This document shows positions 42,401 through 51,844 of a DNA stretch of 64,000 bases, in pieces. Each line of letters starts with the position of its first letter. Position 1 is the first letter of the stretch. The translations under genes were made by a program, and so were the position numbers. The stretch is from Ohtaekwangia sp966211525 (GTDB lineage Bacteria > Bacteroidota > Bacteroidia > Cytophagales > Cyclobacteriaceae): the NCBI GenBank assembly GCA_966211525.1, contig CBIHOZ010000011.1, positions 1-64,000 of the forward strand, written 5' to 3'. Below the pieces are notes generated by a model that did no database searches, was not told the origin of the DNA, and worked only from the letters and a program-made list of their open reading frames with translations.

Positions 42401-43135
42401 ATGCCATTCACGCCAGCCCATCCCGCCATTGTACTTCCCTTCCTGAAATGGAGGAGGCTCTCGGCAACGGCTTTGGTGATTGGCAGTATGTCTCCGGATT
42501 TTGAGTACTTCTTTAAACTCAGCGTTAACAGTACGCATAGCCACACCGTTGGCGGCATCTTTTACTTCGATCTTCCGGTAGCTCTTGTGCTGTCACTGGC
42601 ATTTCACCTGGTAGTAAAGCAAAACCTGTTTGCTAACCTGCCCGTATTTTTTCAGCAACGCTTTTATGATACACGTTCGTTTGATTTTATAGCCTATCTG
42701 CGCAAACATCCCATTCAGTTTTTATTCTCTGCTATACTGGGAGCAGGATCGCATTTATTCTGGGATTCCTTTACGCACAACAGCGGCTACTTTGCGCGCA
42801 ACCTCTGGTTCTACAAAGGCACTGCCATACCATTTGACGGTGTTAACTACCCGTTGTTCTATGCGCTGCAACATCTCAGTACTATTGTGGGGTTGATTTC
42901 CGTAGCGTGCTATATATACTTTCGCGAGCCGCAGCAACATGCTGTTATTACACGACCATCCCTTGTATATTGGTTCGTACTAATATTGATCACAGCTGTA
43001 GTTGTGCTGATTCGTTTTGCTATATATCCGTATGATTATAACCTGGGCAATGTAGTGGTAAGCAGCATCAGCGGTATATGTTTTGCGCTGATCGTTAACG
43101 GTATGTTTCGGTTTCGAAGTATAACAACAGCCTGA
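42401..43135 (+). CDS. DUF4184 membrane protein
   Basis: 244 residues. The start MPFTPAHPAIVLPFLKWRRL followed by SATALVIGSMSPDFEYFFKL is the hallmark of DUF4184, and GAGSHLFWDSFTHNSGYF carries conserved His/Asp residues that suggest a metal-dependent membrane hydrolase fold. Five or six membrane segments follow, the last VVSSISGICFALIVNGMF. The family role is unknown. The stop overlaps the ligD start by one base (TGATG), so they are translated from one message. Confidence 0.88.
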   Translation: MPFTPAHPAIVLPFLKWRRLSATALVIGSMSPDFEYFFKLSVNSTHSHTVGGIFYFDLPVALVLSLAFHLVVKQNLFANLPVFFQQRFYDTRSFDFIAYLRKHPIQFLFSAILGAGSHLFWDSFTHNSGYFARNLWFYKGTAIPFDGVNYPLFYALQHLSTIVGLISVACYIYFREPQQHAVITRPSLVYWFVLILITAVVVLIRFAIYPYDYNLGNVVVSSISGICFALIVNGMFRFRSITTA

Positions 43136-45468
43136 TGGCAAAGAAACAATCACAGTGGGCACAGGTCGGTAAACGCAAGGTGGAGCTATCCAACCTCGAA
43201 AAGATACTCTTCCCGGAAGATACGATACTCAAGGCCGAAGTAATTCAATACTACCTGTCCGTAGCGCCTACCATTCTGCAACATATAAAAGGCCGAGCGC
43301 TTACGCTGATCCGTTTCCCGGATGGTATTCATGGCGAAAGTTTCTACCAGAAGAACAGACCCGATTGGGCTCCCGACTGGCTGGAGTTTGTCACGCTGGG
43401 TAAGGAAAAGAAAGACTATATCATTGCAACCGAACCGGCATCGCTGGTATGGCTGGCGAATCTTGCCTCACTCGAATTACATCAACTACATGGGCGCAAA
43501 CCAAATTTTGATTGTCCTGATTACATGGTGTTCGACCTAGATCCTCCGGAAGGATATGATTTTAAAAAACTTGTTCCGATCGCACTTCAGTTAAAAGAAT
43601 ATATAGAGTCTTTTGGATATACTCCATTCGTGAAAACCACCGGTGGCAAAGGTATACATATCTGTTGTCCCATCGAGCCGAAGTGGGATTTCCACACCGT
43701 GTTTGAAGCCGCCGAAGCGATAGCCAAGCCCTTTGTAGAAGAACGATCATCAACGGTAACACTGCAAATCAAAAAGGATGCGCGTAAAGGCCGTGTGCTG
43801 GTAGATATATACCGCATCCGTTCCGGACAAAGTATAGTATCGCCCTATAGCTTGCGGGGTCGGGTGGGAGCACCGGTATCCATGCCACTTACGTGGGATG
43901 AGCTGACAGAACTTACCGATCCTAAAATATACTCTATCAAAAATGCATTGGATAAACTTGAACGTGATGGCGATGCATGGGAAGGTATAGATGCCTACGC
44001 GGTGGAACTCCACACACATCGAAAGAAGAAGGCTGCACCCAAGAAGTTGCCGCCTTCCAAAAAACACAAATCGCCGGAACAACTCGAGGCCTATACGAAG
44101 AAGCGCGACTTCGAAAAGACACCGGAACCATCGGGCACAAAGCCGGATATAACCGGGAACAGTTTTGTGATCCACCGTCACCATGCATCGCGATTGCATT
44201 ATGATCTGCGACTGGAGCAGGATGGTGTGTTGAAGTCGTGGGCTGTACCGAAAGGACTTCCTCCATATCCCGGAGTAAAGCGACTTGCTGTCCAAACCGA
44301 AGATCACCCGATGGAGTATTTAACCTTCGATGGCAAAATCCCGAAAGGACAATACGGTGCCGGGGAGATGTGGATCTATGCGCTGGGTAAATATCAGATC
44401 ACCAAAGACAAGAAAGACGGTTTTTACTTTCGGTTGAGCAGTAAAGAAATAAGCGGTGAGTATCGCATCCACAAAATGAAAGAGAAGGAATGGCTGCTGG
44501 AACGTGTCGATGAACCGCAGGTAAATTACCTGAAGCAGACCATCGAGCCTATGCTTTCAGAATCTACCGAGAAGCCACCGAAGAGCGATGACTATATATT
44601 TGAGATGAAGTGGGATGGTATACGGGCGCTGATTGTACTGGAAGACGGCCAGATCACCATGCGCACACGGAATCATAACGACATCACCAAACAATTCCCC
44701 GAACTGCTGGATGGCAACAAAGCTTTTCGCGCGACCAACGGTTTATTCGATGCCGAGATAGTGTGTCTCGATGATGAAGGTAAACCTGTATTCAAACGCG
44801 TTATCAACCGCATGTCGAGCAGCGGTGAAAACAACATACAGAAACTCACCAAGAGCAACCCGGCCTACTGCTATATATTTGATTGCCTTTACCTGGATGG
44901 AAGGACGCTCGTCAATGAACCCTTGATGAAACGAAAAGAGTGGCTGAAAGATGCCGTGCGACCGGAAACCTCGTATCGCATCAGCGAGTTTGTAGAGGAT
45001 GGTGATGCGCTCTTTGAAGCCGCGAAGCTTCACGCACTGGAAGGCATCATGGCCAAACAAAAAAACAGTAAATACTTTCCGGCTAAGCGCAACGACTGCT
45101 GGCTTAAGATAAAAGTACGCCAGACGGCCGAGGTAGTAATCATCGGCTATACCAAAGGTAAAGGAGAGCGAGCGGTTACGTTCGGTGCGTTGCAAATTGC
45201 CGAGCGTGTAGGCGATGCGTTGGAGTACCGCGGCAAAGTGGGCACCGGCTTTGACGATGCCATGGTAAAAGATATACTCAAGGAGCTGAAGAAGGCGCAA
45301 CCAATAAAGAAAACAACGGCCGTTGGTAAATTTGTAGACGCGAACATAACCACCTGGCTCGAGCCCATCGTGCTGATGGAAGTGAGCTATTCCAAATTTA
45401 CACCAGACCGCATGTTCCGCGAGCCGGTATTCGTACGACTTCGCCCTGATCTCTCGGTTGTGGAGTGA
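43135..45468 (+). CDS. ligD: ATP-dependent DNA ligase LigD (Pol-PE-Lig)
   Basis: 777 residues with domains in the order polymerase/primase (about 5-300), 3'-phosphoesterase (about 310-470), ligase (about 475-777). The polymerase start has KVELSNLEKILFPED and a YMVFDLDPPEG metal motif; the phosphoesterase has FVIHRHHASRLHYDLRLE; the ligase has the adenylation lysine Lys492 in FEMKWDGIRAL and the nucleotide motif FDAEIVCLD. LigD and Ku carry out bacterial non-homologous end joining; Ku is encoded at 51845-52702 in this window. A DUF4184 gene precedes it with a 1-base overlap. Confidence 0.96.
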   Translation: MAKKQSQWAQVGKRKVELSNLEKILFPEDTILKAEVIQYYLSVAPTILQHIKGRALTLIRFPDGIHGESFYQKNRPDWAPDWLEFVTLGKEKKDYIIATEPASLVWLANLASLELHQLHGRKPNFDCPDYMVFDLDPPEGYDFKKLVPIALQLKEYIESFGYTPFVKTTGGKGIHICCPIEPKWDFHTVFEAAEAIAKPFVEERSSTVTLQIKKDARKGRVLVDIYRIRSGQSIVSPYSLRGRVGAPVSMPLTWDELTELTDPKIYSIKNALDKLERDGDAWEGIDAYAVELHTHRKKKAAPKKLPPSKKHKSPEQLEAYTKKRDFEKTPEPSGTKPDITGNSFVIHRHHASRLHYDLRLEQDGVLKSWAVPKGLPPYPGVKRLAVQTEDHPMEYLTFDGKIPKGQYGAGEMWIYALGKYQITKDKKDGFYFRLSSKEISGEYRIHKMKEKEWLLERVDEPQVNYLKQTIEPMLSESTEKPPKSDDYIFEMKWDGIRALIVLEDGQITMRTRNHNDITKQFPELLDGNKAFRATNGLFDAEIVCLDDEGKPVFKRVINRMSSSGENNIQKLTKSNPAYCYIFDCLYLDGRTLVNEPLMKRKEWLKDAVRPETSYRISEFVEDGDALFEAAKLHALEGIMAKQKNSKYFPAKRNDCWLKIKVRQTAEVVIIGYTKGKGERAVTFGALQIAERVGDALEYRGKVGTGFDDAMVKDILKELKKAQPIKKTTAVGKFVDANITTWLEPIVLMEVSYSKFTPDRMFREPVFVRLRPDLSVVE

Positions 45469-45472
45469 CAGA

Positions 45473-46678
45473 CTATTTGGTAACGCAGATCTTGTCTTTC
45501 AACTTCGCTTCGGCTTTTAATCCGAGGGCTTCTGCTTTCTTCAGGTCTTCACACGCTTCGGTATATTTGTTCAACCGGTAGCGGGCAATCGCGCGGTTGT
45601 AGTAAGCAGGAGCGGAGTCTGGTATATAGATCAGCGCAGCCGTATAGTCTTCCACAGCATCAGCATAGCGTTCCTGTTTCAGCAGAACATTTGCGCGGTT
45701 GATCCATGCCTTTACAAAACTCTCCTTCAGATCGATTGCTTTGGTATAGTCTGAAAACGCACCGGTATAATCTTTCATCCGCTCTTTCACGATACCACGA
45801 CTCAGCCAGATCTCCGGATCTTTCTGTTCAATCTCAAGCGCTTTGTTATAGTCATCCAAGGCTCCTTTCAGATAGCCGCCTTCGAGGCGTTGAAAGGCAC
45901 GTTCGAGGTAAGGTGCCAGCATACTGGAGTCGCTGTCGATAGCCTGTTCCAGTGGATCTTGTGATGCTTTTCGTTCTCCCTTTAACCGCTTGAACACCGC
46001 GATGTTATGCAGTGCTACCGGATGATTCGGATTAATGGATAAAGCTTTGTTGAAGTCGTCTAGGGCAGCCGTTGAGTCCTTCATACTTTGCTTTGAAAGA
46101 CCGCGGTTCACATAGAAGTCAGCTTCTTTCGGAGAGAGTCGTATAGCGGAGTCCAGCCACGCAACAGAACGTTGCAGGTTGTTTTGCTTCTGGTCGATAA
46201 CGCCGAGGTAATTATAGATCAGCGGCCGGTTGCCACTTTGTGCCGTTGTGATCGGATTGCCACTGGTGCCGGGCGAGCGGTTGAAATATAGGGTTTGTGT
46301 AGCACCGGGCGGAACCTTAAGGTAACGCGTGAAGTCTTCGTATGCCTGATCGTATTTTTTCAATTGATAGCGAATCAGTCCGCGGCTGAAGAGCGCTTCC
46401 GGGTTGTCGGGCTTGCGTTCCAGATATATACTATAATCGGTGAGCGCTCCTTCGATGTCCTTTAATTGTTCGCGGGTAGAGGCGCGGACAAAATAAGCCT
46501 CGGTAAATCCGGGGCGTTCGGTAAGACATTGGTTGAGTAATGTAAGGGCCTTGCTATACTCGCCAGCGTCATGCGCCTCCTGTGCCTGTTCAAAAAGTTC
46601 TTCGGGACGAACCTTTTTCTGCTGAGCAAACACCACGGTGGTAGCGATGAGCGCGATAAAAAATGAAAACACTTTCAT
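45473..46678 (-). CDS. Secreted TPR protein
   Basis: 401 residues from ATG at 46678; an upstream frame to 46732 lacks support because the signal peptide MKVFSFFIALIATTVVFAQQ begins at 46678. At least nine TPR units can be read, for example LFEQAQEAHDAGEYSKALTL, ALFSRGLIRYQLKKYDQAYE, YVNRGLSKQSMKDSTAALDD, WLSRGIVKERMKDYTGAFSD and YYNRAIARYRLNKYTEACED. It is probably a periplasmic scaffold. Its 3' end is 4 bases from the ligD stop, tail to tail. Confidence 0.8.
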   Translation of the reverse strand: MKVFSFFIALIATTVVFAQQKKVRPEELFEQAQEAHDAGEYSKALTLLNQCLTERPGFTEAYFVRASTREQLKDIEGALTDYSIYLERKPDNPEALFSRGLIRYQLKKYDQAYEDFTRYLKVPPGATQTLYFNRSPGTSGNPITTAQSGNRPLIYNYLGVIDQKQNNLQRSVAWLDSAIRLSPKEADFYVNRGLSKQSMKDSTAALDDFNKALSINPNHPVALHNIAVFKRLKGERKASQDPLEQAIDSDSSMLAPYLERAFQRLEGGYLKGALDDYNKALEIEQKDPEIWLSRGIVKERMKDYTGAFSDYTKAIDLKESFVKAWINRANVLLKQERYADAVEDYTAALIYIPDSAPAYYNRAIARYRLNKYTEACEDLKKAEALGLKAEAKLKDKICVTK

Positions 46679-46749
46679 GACGTGAAATATAACGAAAGAA
46701 TCATCGCTTTCTTGCAAACCCTTTGGCATCAAATCCTGTTTAATTCATC

Positions 46750-47421
46750 ATGGAAACCACAAAAAAGAGCACTCGAAAATCTGAGAGCAAGGCTTCGGAT
46801 GAAAAGATAAAATCAGCATATATAAATTACCTGTTAACCGAAGGCCGTCAGCCGGCATCCATCTATAAATTCTGCCTCGACAACGGTATGAAGGAAGAGG
46901 AGTTCTACAACCACTTCGGGTCGTTCGAAGCGCTCGAGCGAAATATCTGGAAAGGCTTTATTGACAAAACCATTATTCGTTTACAGACGGATAATTCTTT
47001 CAACGAGTTCTCTACACGCGAACAGGTTCTTGCATTCTATTTTACATTGCTCGAAGAATTGCGCGCCAACCGAAGCTTTGTGCTGCAACAGCTCGGAAAT
47101 ATCAGACGACTGGAATTGACTCCTGGTTTTCTGAAAGGATTTAAGGAATCGTTCGAAACGTTTTTCGAAAATATACTGAACCATGGCAAAGGAAAAGGAG
47201 AGGTGGCCAATCGTCCGTACCTCGACAAGCGTTATCCGCAACTCTTCTGGCTGCACATGGGTTTTATACTGACGTTCTGGAAAGAAGATGACAGCACAGG
47301 TTTTGAAAAGACAGATGCAGCCATCGAGAAATCCGTTAACCTGGCGTTCGATCTCATCGGCAAAGGTGCTGTGGATGCAGCAATCGACTTTGGTAAATTT
47401 CTGTATCAGAACAAAAGATAG
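46750..47421 (+). CDS. TetR-family transcriptional regulator
   Basis: 223 residues. The N-terminal helix-turn-helix (about 17-65) has KIKSAYINYLLTEGRQPASI and DNGMKEEEFYNHFGSFEALE, and the C-terminal half is an all-helical ligand domain (FYFTLLEELRANRSFVLQQL). The gene starts 71 bases from the divergent TPR gene and lies 75 bases upstream of the ABC1 kinase on the same strand; the arrangement TetR then ABC1 kinase recurs in Bacteroidota as far as I know. It probably represses itself and the kinase. Ligand unknown. Confidence 0.85.
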   Translation: METTKKSTRKSESKASDEKIKSAYINYLLTEGRQPASIYKFCLDNGMKEEEFYNHFGSFEALERNIWKGFIDKTIIRLQTDNSFNEFSTREQVLAFYFTLLEELRANRSFVLQQLGNIRRLELTPGFLKGFKESFETFFENILNHGKGKGEVANRPYLDKRYPQLFWLHMGFILTFWKEDDSTGFEKTDAAIEKSVNLAFDLIGKGAVDAAIDFGKFLYQNKR

Positions 47422-47496
47422 CGGCACGCTGTTACACACTTGCACGCGCACACCTCACTATAGATAGATCGAGCCTTATTTTCTCTCCCGATAATT

Positions 47497-48789
47497 ATGA
47501 AAGAATTTGAGCGTATACCTGTGACCAAAGTTCAACGGGCCACAAAATTTATAACCACCGGAGCCAAGATCGGAACCAACTACCTGAAGCATTATGGTAA
47601 GAAGCTGATCAACCCGGATGTTTCCAAAGACGAGTTGCATGCTGATAATGCAAATGATATATATAATTCACTGAGCGAACTGAAAGGTGGTGCGCTAAAA
47701 GTAGCGCAGATGTTGAGCATGGATAAGAACCTGTTGCCAACGGCCTACCAGCAAAAGTTTGCCATGGCACAATATAGTGCTCCGCCTTTATCATATCCTT
47801 TGGTAGTAAAGACTTTCCAGAATCATTTCGGAAAAAGTCCCGAGCAGATGTTTGAGACATTTACCAAAAAAGCAGTGAATGCTGCTTCGATGGGACAAGT
47901 ACACCAGGCAACACTGAACGGAAAAAAGCTGGCGGTAAAAATTCAATATCCCGGTGTTGGTGATAGTGTGAAGTCTGACCTCGCGATGGTAAAACCTATT
48001 GCACTCTCCATGTTCAACCTGAATCCGGTGGAGTATGATGAGTTCATTAAAGAAGTTGAAGAGCGCATGCTCGAAGAGACCGATTATAGTCTGGAACTGA
48101 AACGGTCTATTGATTTGTCGCAGCGAAGTCGTGATGTGAAGAATATAGTCTTCCCGCATTACTACCCGGAGTTCTCGTGTCCGAAAATTCTGACAATGGA
48201 TTGGCTCGAAGGTAAAATGCTGGGCGAAGTGATCGGCAAAGAATTACCAGCCGGTGCAGCGGACAAGATTGGTCAGGCGATGTGGGACTTCTACCATTTC
48301 CAGATGCACCAGTTACGTGCTGTTCATGCTGACCCGCATCCTGGTAATTTTATTATCACGAACGACTACAAACTGGGCATCATCGATTTTGGTTGTGTGA
48401 AGGTTATACCGCCGGAGTTCTATAATGTATACTATCGCCTGCTTGATGCCGATATACTGACGGATAAAAAGAAGCGTGACTTTGTGTTTGAGCAGTTGCG
48501 TTTCGTTTACCCGAGCGATACTCCGAAAGAGCGTGAATTCTTTATGGGCATCTTTACGAAACTTGTGGAGCTACTGGCCCGTCCGTTCCGCTCTGAAAAT
48601 TTTAATTTTGCCAACGATGATTACTTCAACGAGTTGTTTTCATTCGGAGAAACGCTCGCCAATATGAAAGAGCTGCGCGAATCGAAAAAAGCCCGCGGTG
48701 TAGGAGAGGCTATCTATATTAACCGAACCTACTTCGGACTTTACAACATTCTGCACGATCTGAAAGCAACGGTAAAAACTGGTTATTAA
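47497..48789 (+). CDS. ABC1/UbiB-family atypical kinase (COQ8-like)
   Basis: 430 residues with the COQ8/ADCK3-like order: LKGGALKVAQMLSM (68-71 KVAQ, where the family consensus is KxGQ), AASMGQVH (129-136, Ala-rich loop), AVKIQYPG with nucleotide Lys148, ETDYSLEL, the catalytic loop HADPHPGNF (277-285) and metal Asp297 in IIDFG. The overall pattern is closer to mitochondrial COQ8A than to Escherichia coli UbiB. The family supports quinone biosynthesis or acts as an unorthodox ATPase. The strain seems to use menaquinone, so the partner pathway is open. It is downstream of a TetR gene. Confidence 0.9.
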   Translation: MKEFERIPVTKVQRATKFITTGAKIGTNYLKHYGKKLINPDVSKDELHADNANDIYNSLSELKGGALKVAQMLSMDKNLLPTAYQQKFAMAQYSAPPLSYPLVVKTFQNHFGKSPEQMFETFTKKAVNAASMGQVHQATLNGKKLAVKIQYPGVGDSVKSDLAMVKPIALSMFNLNPVEYDEFIKEVEERMLEETDYSLELKRSIDLSQRSRDVKNIVFPHYYPEFSCPKILTMDWLEGKMLGEVIGKELPAGAADKIGQAMWDFYHFQMHQLRAVHADPHPGNFIITNDYKLGIIDFGCVKVIPPEFYNVYYRLLDADILTDKKKRDFVFEQLRFVYPSDTPKEREFFMGIFTKLVELLARPFRSENFNFANDDYFNELFSFGETLANMKELRESKKARGVGEAIYINRTYFGLYNILHDLKATVKTGY

Positions 48790-48844
48790 GAAGTAAGAAG
48801 TAAGAAGTAAGAAGTAAGAAGTAAGAAGTAAGAAGTAAGAAGTA
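48790..48844. repeat. Heptanucleotide tandem repeat (GAAGTAA)7.9
   Basis: Seven perfect GAAGTAA units from 48790 to 48838 and a partial eighth, beginning directly after the TAA stop of the ABC1 kinase gene. The unit length of seven means gain or loss of a repeat shifts the register. The same unit, imperfect, occurs at 312-350. It merges into the left arm of the terminator hairpin. Confidence 0.92.
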
Positions 48845-48885
48845 TACATTCTTCAGTAGCCGTCACTGAAGAATGTATGCTTTTT
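48844..48885 (+). terminator. Rho-independent terminator of the ABC1 kinase gene
   Basis: Perfect 14-bp arms, 48844-48857 (ATACATTCTTCAGT) and 48865-48878, with a 7-base loop AGCCGTC, then GCTTTTT at 48879-48885. It lies between the kinase and the convergent hydrolase. Confidence 0.85.
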
Positions 48886-48893
48886 CATTTCGA

Positions 48894-49769
48894 CTATAGC
48901 AGAAACGCATCTGTTTTCTGGAAGAACCATGCAGGCTCATCGTAGAATATAAAATGCTTGCCGGTGTCGGTGATTTCAACTGTGGCTTGCTTCACGTTGC
49001 TTACCTGTGCCGTATACATCGCCACTGCCGATTCGTGTGTAACGCCATAACTCTTGTAGGCAATCCATGCGCCCATTAAGAGTACAGGACATTTGATCGA
49101 AGCAACGGTCTCGCGCAAATCGGTAGACATCATCTCGTACATTACTTTCGCTTGCGTTTTTACATCAGCCTTCTTTGCAATGGCCATCACTTCATCAATG
49201 CGCTGCGGACTGGTAATCATCGAACCCAGAAACATGCGTGTGTTGGCTTCGAATTGTTCCTGCGTTTGTGCACTCATCATTTTATACATGTTCTCGGCCA
49301 TAGGCTTGGCACTTTCAACAGTGGCACCGGGCATTTGCAAAGCAGGCATGAATGGAACGCCATCCACTGCAATTACTTTTTCAAAGAGATCAGGAGCGGA
49401 AGCGGCAGTCCACAAAGCAATAAAGGCACCCATGCTGTGTCCTATAATTACAGGCTTCTTCAGTTTTTTGGTGCGTGTATAGTTGATCACATCGTCTTTT
49501 ACCGCAGCCAGGAAATTATCGCGGGTAGCCGGGGCGTTGCCACCGAAGCCTGCCAGTGTTATAATGTGACATTCATATTTATCCTGGTAATGAGCAACGG
49601 TTTCTTTCCAAACATCGCCACTGCAGGTGAGACCATGAATCAGGATCATGGGCTTGCCACTGCCTTTTACGTCTACCGTAAACAGTGACTGAGCGAACGA
49701 TGCGATCATGTTGCCCAATAAGAAGGCAATCAGTAAGCCAATAGCGGGAAGAGAAAATATGCGTTTCAT
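48894..49769 (-). CDS. Exported alpha/beta hydrolase
   Basis: 291 residues with a signal peptide (LPAIGLLIAFLLGNMIASFAQ). The alpha/beta hydrolase core shows ILIHGLTCSGDVW (oxyanion loop), the nucleophile elbow GHSMG with Ser112, and the catalytic His near the end in TGKHFIFYDEPAWF. It is probably a periplasmic or outer-membrane-associated esterase, lipase or peptidase. Substrate is not evident. The gene ends convergently with the ABC1 kinase and starts 231 bases from the LytS gene. Confidence 0.85.
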   Translation of the reverse strand: MKRIFSLPAIGLLIAFLLGNMIASFAQSLFTVDVKGSGKPMILIHGLTCSGDVWKETVAHYQDKYECHIITLAGFGGNAPATRDNFLAAVKDDVINYTRTKKLKKPVIIGHSMGAFIALWTAASAPDLFEKVIAVDGVPFMPALQMPGATVESAKPMAENMYKMMSAQTQEQFEANTRMFLGSMITSPQRIDEVMAIAKKADVKTQAKVMYEMMSTDLRETVASIKCPVLLMGAWIAYKSYGVTHESAVAMYTAQVSNVKQATVEITDTGKHFIFYDEPAWFFQKTDAFLL

Positions 49770-50000
49770 ACGAGGTTTGTTTTAGTTGATGCACCAAAAC
49801 AACGCAGCGGCTACCGGCTTCTAAACTATTATTGACCAACGGTATATACGTATTGACGATTGTGGGATGATCTGTGTGCATTGAATCGCCACCGGTTTGA
49901 ACTCGTCCATTCCAATGGGTAAAACAGCTGGTCAATACTTTCAAGCTCTTGGTCAATGAAATGTGCTACGATCCTGGCGATCTGACTACCTTGCATTACT

Positions 50001-51008
50001 ATGAAACCGAAATCCTCCTTCAGACAGGTGTTTCTTCGCTACAAGCTTCACCATATACTGTTCTGGATTTTCTATTTTGTATTCTGGCTGTCGATATACT
50101 TCAAGTCTTATCCGTTTTCGCTGTTGCTGGTCAACACCACGTTGTATGCGGTCTTTACAGCGGCCTCGTTTTACCTTATTATATATGTACTCTTACCGCG
50201 TTACCTCAACAAGCGGCAATACCTGGCCTTCTTCGGTTTGTCGATTATAGCCCTGGTGGTTTTTTCGGCTGTGCTGGGAGCCGGGCTGTATTGGAACATG
50301 CATGACTATGTAACGCAACACAAGATCCAGTACACTCAAACTTCGCTCTATGCTTTTATGAGTATATTTTCGATGGTATGTATGCTGGGCGGGGCAAAAT
50401 TGTTCAACGACCGGTTGCGTTTGGAACGCCAGCGACTCGAGGCAGAACTTCGGTATCTGAAGGCACAGGTTAATCCTCATTTCCTGTTCAACGCCATCAA
50501 CAGTGTATACTTCCTCATCAAGAAAGATCCGGATAAGGCTTCCGAAACGCTGATCAAACTCAGCGACCTGTTGCGCTTTCAGTTATATGATTGCTCGGAC
50601 GAGAAGATACCCGTTGAGAAAGAACTCGACTATATTCAAAACTATATTGAGCTCGAAAAGATCCGGAAGGGAGCACGTGTAAAAGTAGAATATAGCTGCG
50701 AAGGCAACATGAGTGGTTTTTTGATAGCACCGTTTATGCTGATACCTTTTCTGGAAAATGCTTTCAAGTATGTGTCGAACTACGCAGACTTTGCCAATGT
50801 GATCCGGGTAAAACTGGTGCGTACGGAAACAGAATTTACTGCAACCTTTATGAATACACATGAAAATGTTCAGCGAAGCGGAGTAGGAGGGATCGGTCTG
50901 GCCAACGTAAAGCGCAGACTGGAACTGGTATATCCCAACCAACACCACCTGCACCTAGATGAACAACGGGATACCTATACGGCAACCTTATCCTTAAAAG
51001 TAGCATGA
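50001..51008 (+). CDS. LytS/YehU-type sensor histidine kinase
   Basis: 335 residues. Four membrane helices fill about 15-140 (ILFWIFYFVFWLSIYF, LLLVNTTLYAVFTAASFYLI, LAFFGLSIIALVVFSAVLGA and one more). The His_kinase domain starts LRYLKAQVNPHFLFNAINSV with phospho-acceptor His160, and the ATPase end has GIGLANVKRRLEL. There is no periplasmic sensor domain, so the stimulus is probably sensed by the membrane part. The gene overlaps the LytTR regulator by 4 bases, a matched two-component system. Confidence 0.92.
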   Translation: MKPKSSFRQVFLRYKLHHILFWIFYFVFWLSIYFKSYPFSLLLVNTTLYAVFTAASFYLIIYVLLPRYLNKRQYLAFFGLSIIALVVFSAVLGAGLYWNMHDYVTQHKIQYTQTSLYAFMSIFSMVCMLGGAKLFNDRLRLERQRLEAELRYLKAQVNPHFLFNAINSVYFLIKKDPDKASETLIKLSDLLRFQLYDCSDEKIPVEKELDYIQNYIELEKIRKGARVKVEYSCEGNMSGFLIAPFMLIPFLENAFKYVSNYADFANVIRVKLVRTETEFTATFMNTHENVQRSGVGGIGLANVKRRLELVYPNQHHLHLDEQRDTYTATLSLKVA

Positions 51009-51718
51009 ACCGAAAGATACAAACCCTGGTAGTGGAAGATGAACCGCTGGCGCGCGAAGGCTTGATCAACTATATAAAGGATATTGATTTCCTGGAAGTG
51101 AAAGCCGCGTGTGAAAATGCGCTCGAAGCCAACCAGGTTTTAACGAGTATGCCCATCGAACTTATGTTCCTGGATATACAGATGCCGAAGATCACCGGTA
51201 TAGATTTTCTGAAGTCTATCAAAGAGCCACCCATGGTGATCATGACTACGGCCTACCCGAACTTTGCCTTGCAGGGGTACGAACTTGATGTGCTCGATTA
51301 CCTGGTGAAGCCTTTTCCATTCGATCGCTTTCTGAAAGCCGTGAACAAAGCCCGCGACTTCTTCGAACTGAAAACGAGGAGTCATGAACCAGCAGTCACC
51401 ACATGTGACGACTACTTCTTTGTGAAATGCGATTATCGTTATGAGAAGATTCACTTTGAGGATGTACTCTATGTAGAAGGTATGGAAAACTATGTGGTGA
51501 TCCATACAGCCACCAAACAATTTATGACGTTACTAAGAATGAAGAATGTGGAGGAGACGTTGCCGCCATCTTCGTTCATTCGCATTCATAAATCCTATAT
51601 CGCTTCCGTGAAAGCCATCTCGGCTATAGACGGTAACGAGGTTGTAGTAGGCAACAAGAAGCTGCCGTTAAGTCGCGAGAAGAAAGCGGAGATCCTCGAA
51701 AAGCTTCTTAAAAATTGA
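51005..51718 (+). CDS. LytTR-family response regulator
   Basis: 237 residues with a receiver domain (1-120) with acceptor Asp57 in IELMFLDIQMPKITGID, and a LytTR DNA-binding domain (about 140-237) starting DYFFVKCDYRYEKIHFEDVL and containing FIRIHKSYIASVKAI. It pairs with the histidine kinase encoded 4 bases earlier. LytTR regulators usually bind upstream direct repeats, which I do not see in this window. Confidence 0.94.
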   Translation: MNRKIQTLVVEDEPLAREGLINYIKDIDFLEVKAACENALEANQVLTSMPIELMFLDIQMPKITGIDFLKSIKEPPMVIMTTAYPNFALQGYELDVLDYLVKPFPFDRFLKAVNKARDFFELKTRSHEPAVTTCDDYFFVKCDYRYEKIHFEDVLYVEGMENYVVIHTATKQFMTLLRMKNVEETLPPSSFIRIHKSYIASVKAISAIDGNEVVVGNKKLPLSREKKAEILEKLLKN

Positions 51719-51779
51719 CGAGCCGTTGTCGGGCACGGAATTTTTAACGCTGCCGTTTAAAAAAGATGATGTTTTTGTT

Positions 51780-51810
51780 TTGATAATAATATTCATTATC
51801 AGTACTTTAG
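51780..51810 (+). promoter_or_regulatory. Promoter of the ku gene
   Basis: TTG at 51780-51782, a 20-base spacer, then TACTTTAG at 51803-51810, one base away from TAnnTTTG. The ku ATG is 35 bases downstream of the box. This fits a Bacteroidota RpoD promoter and indicates that ku has its own transcript. Confidence 0.6.
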
Positions 51811-51844
51811 TATCGTTCATTTCATTTTTTAAACTAAGTACACT

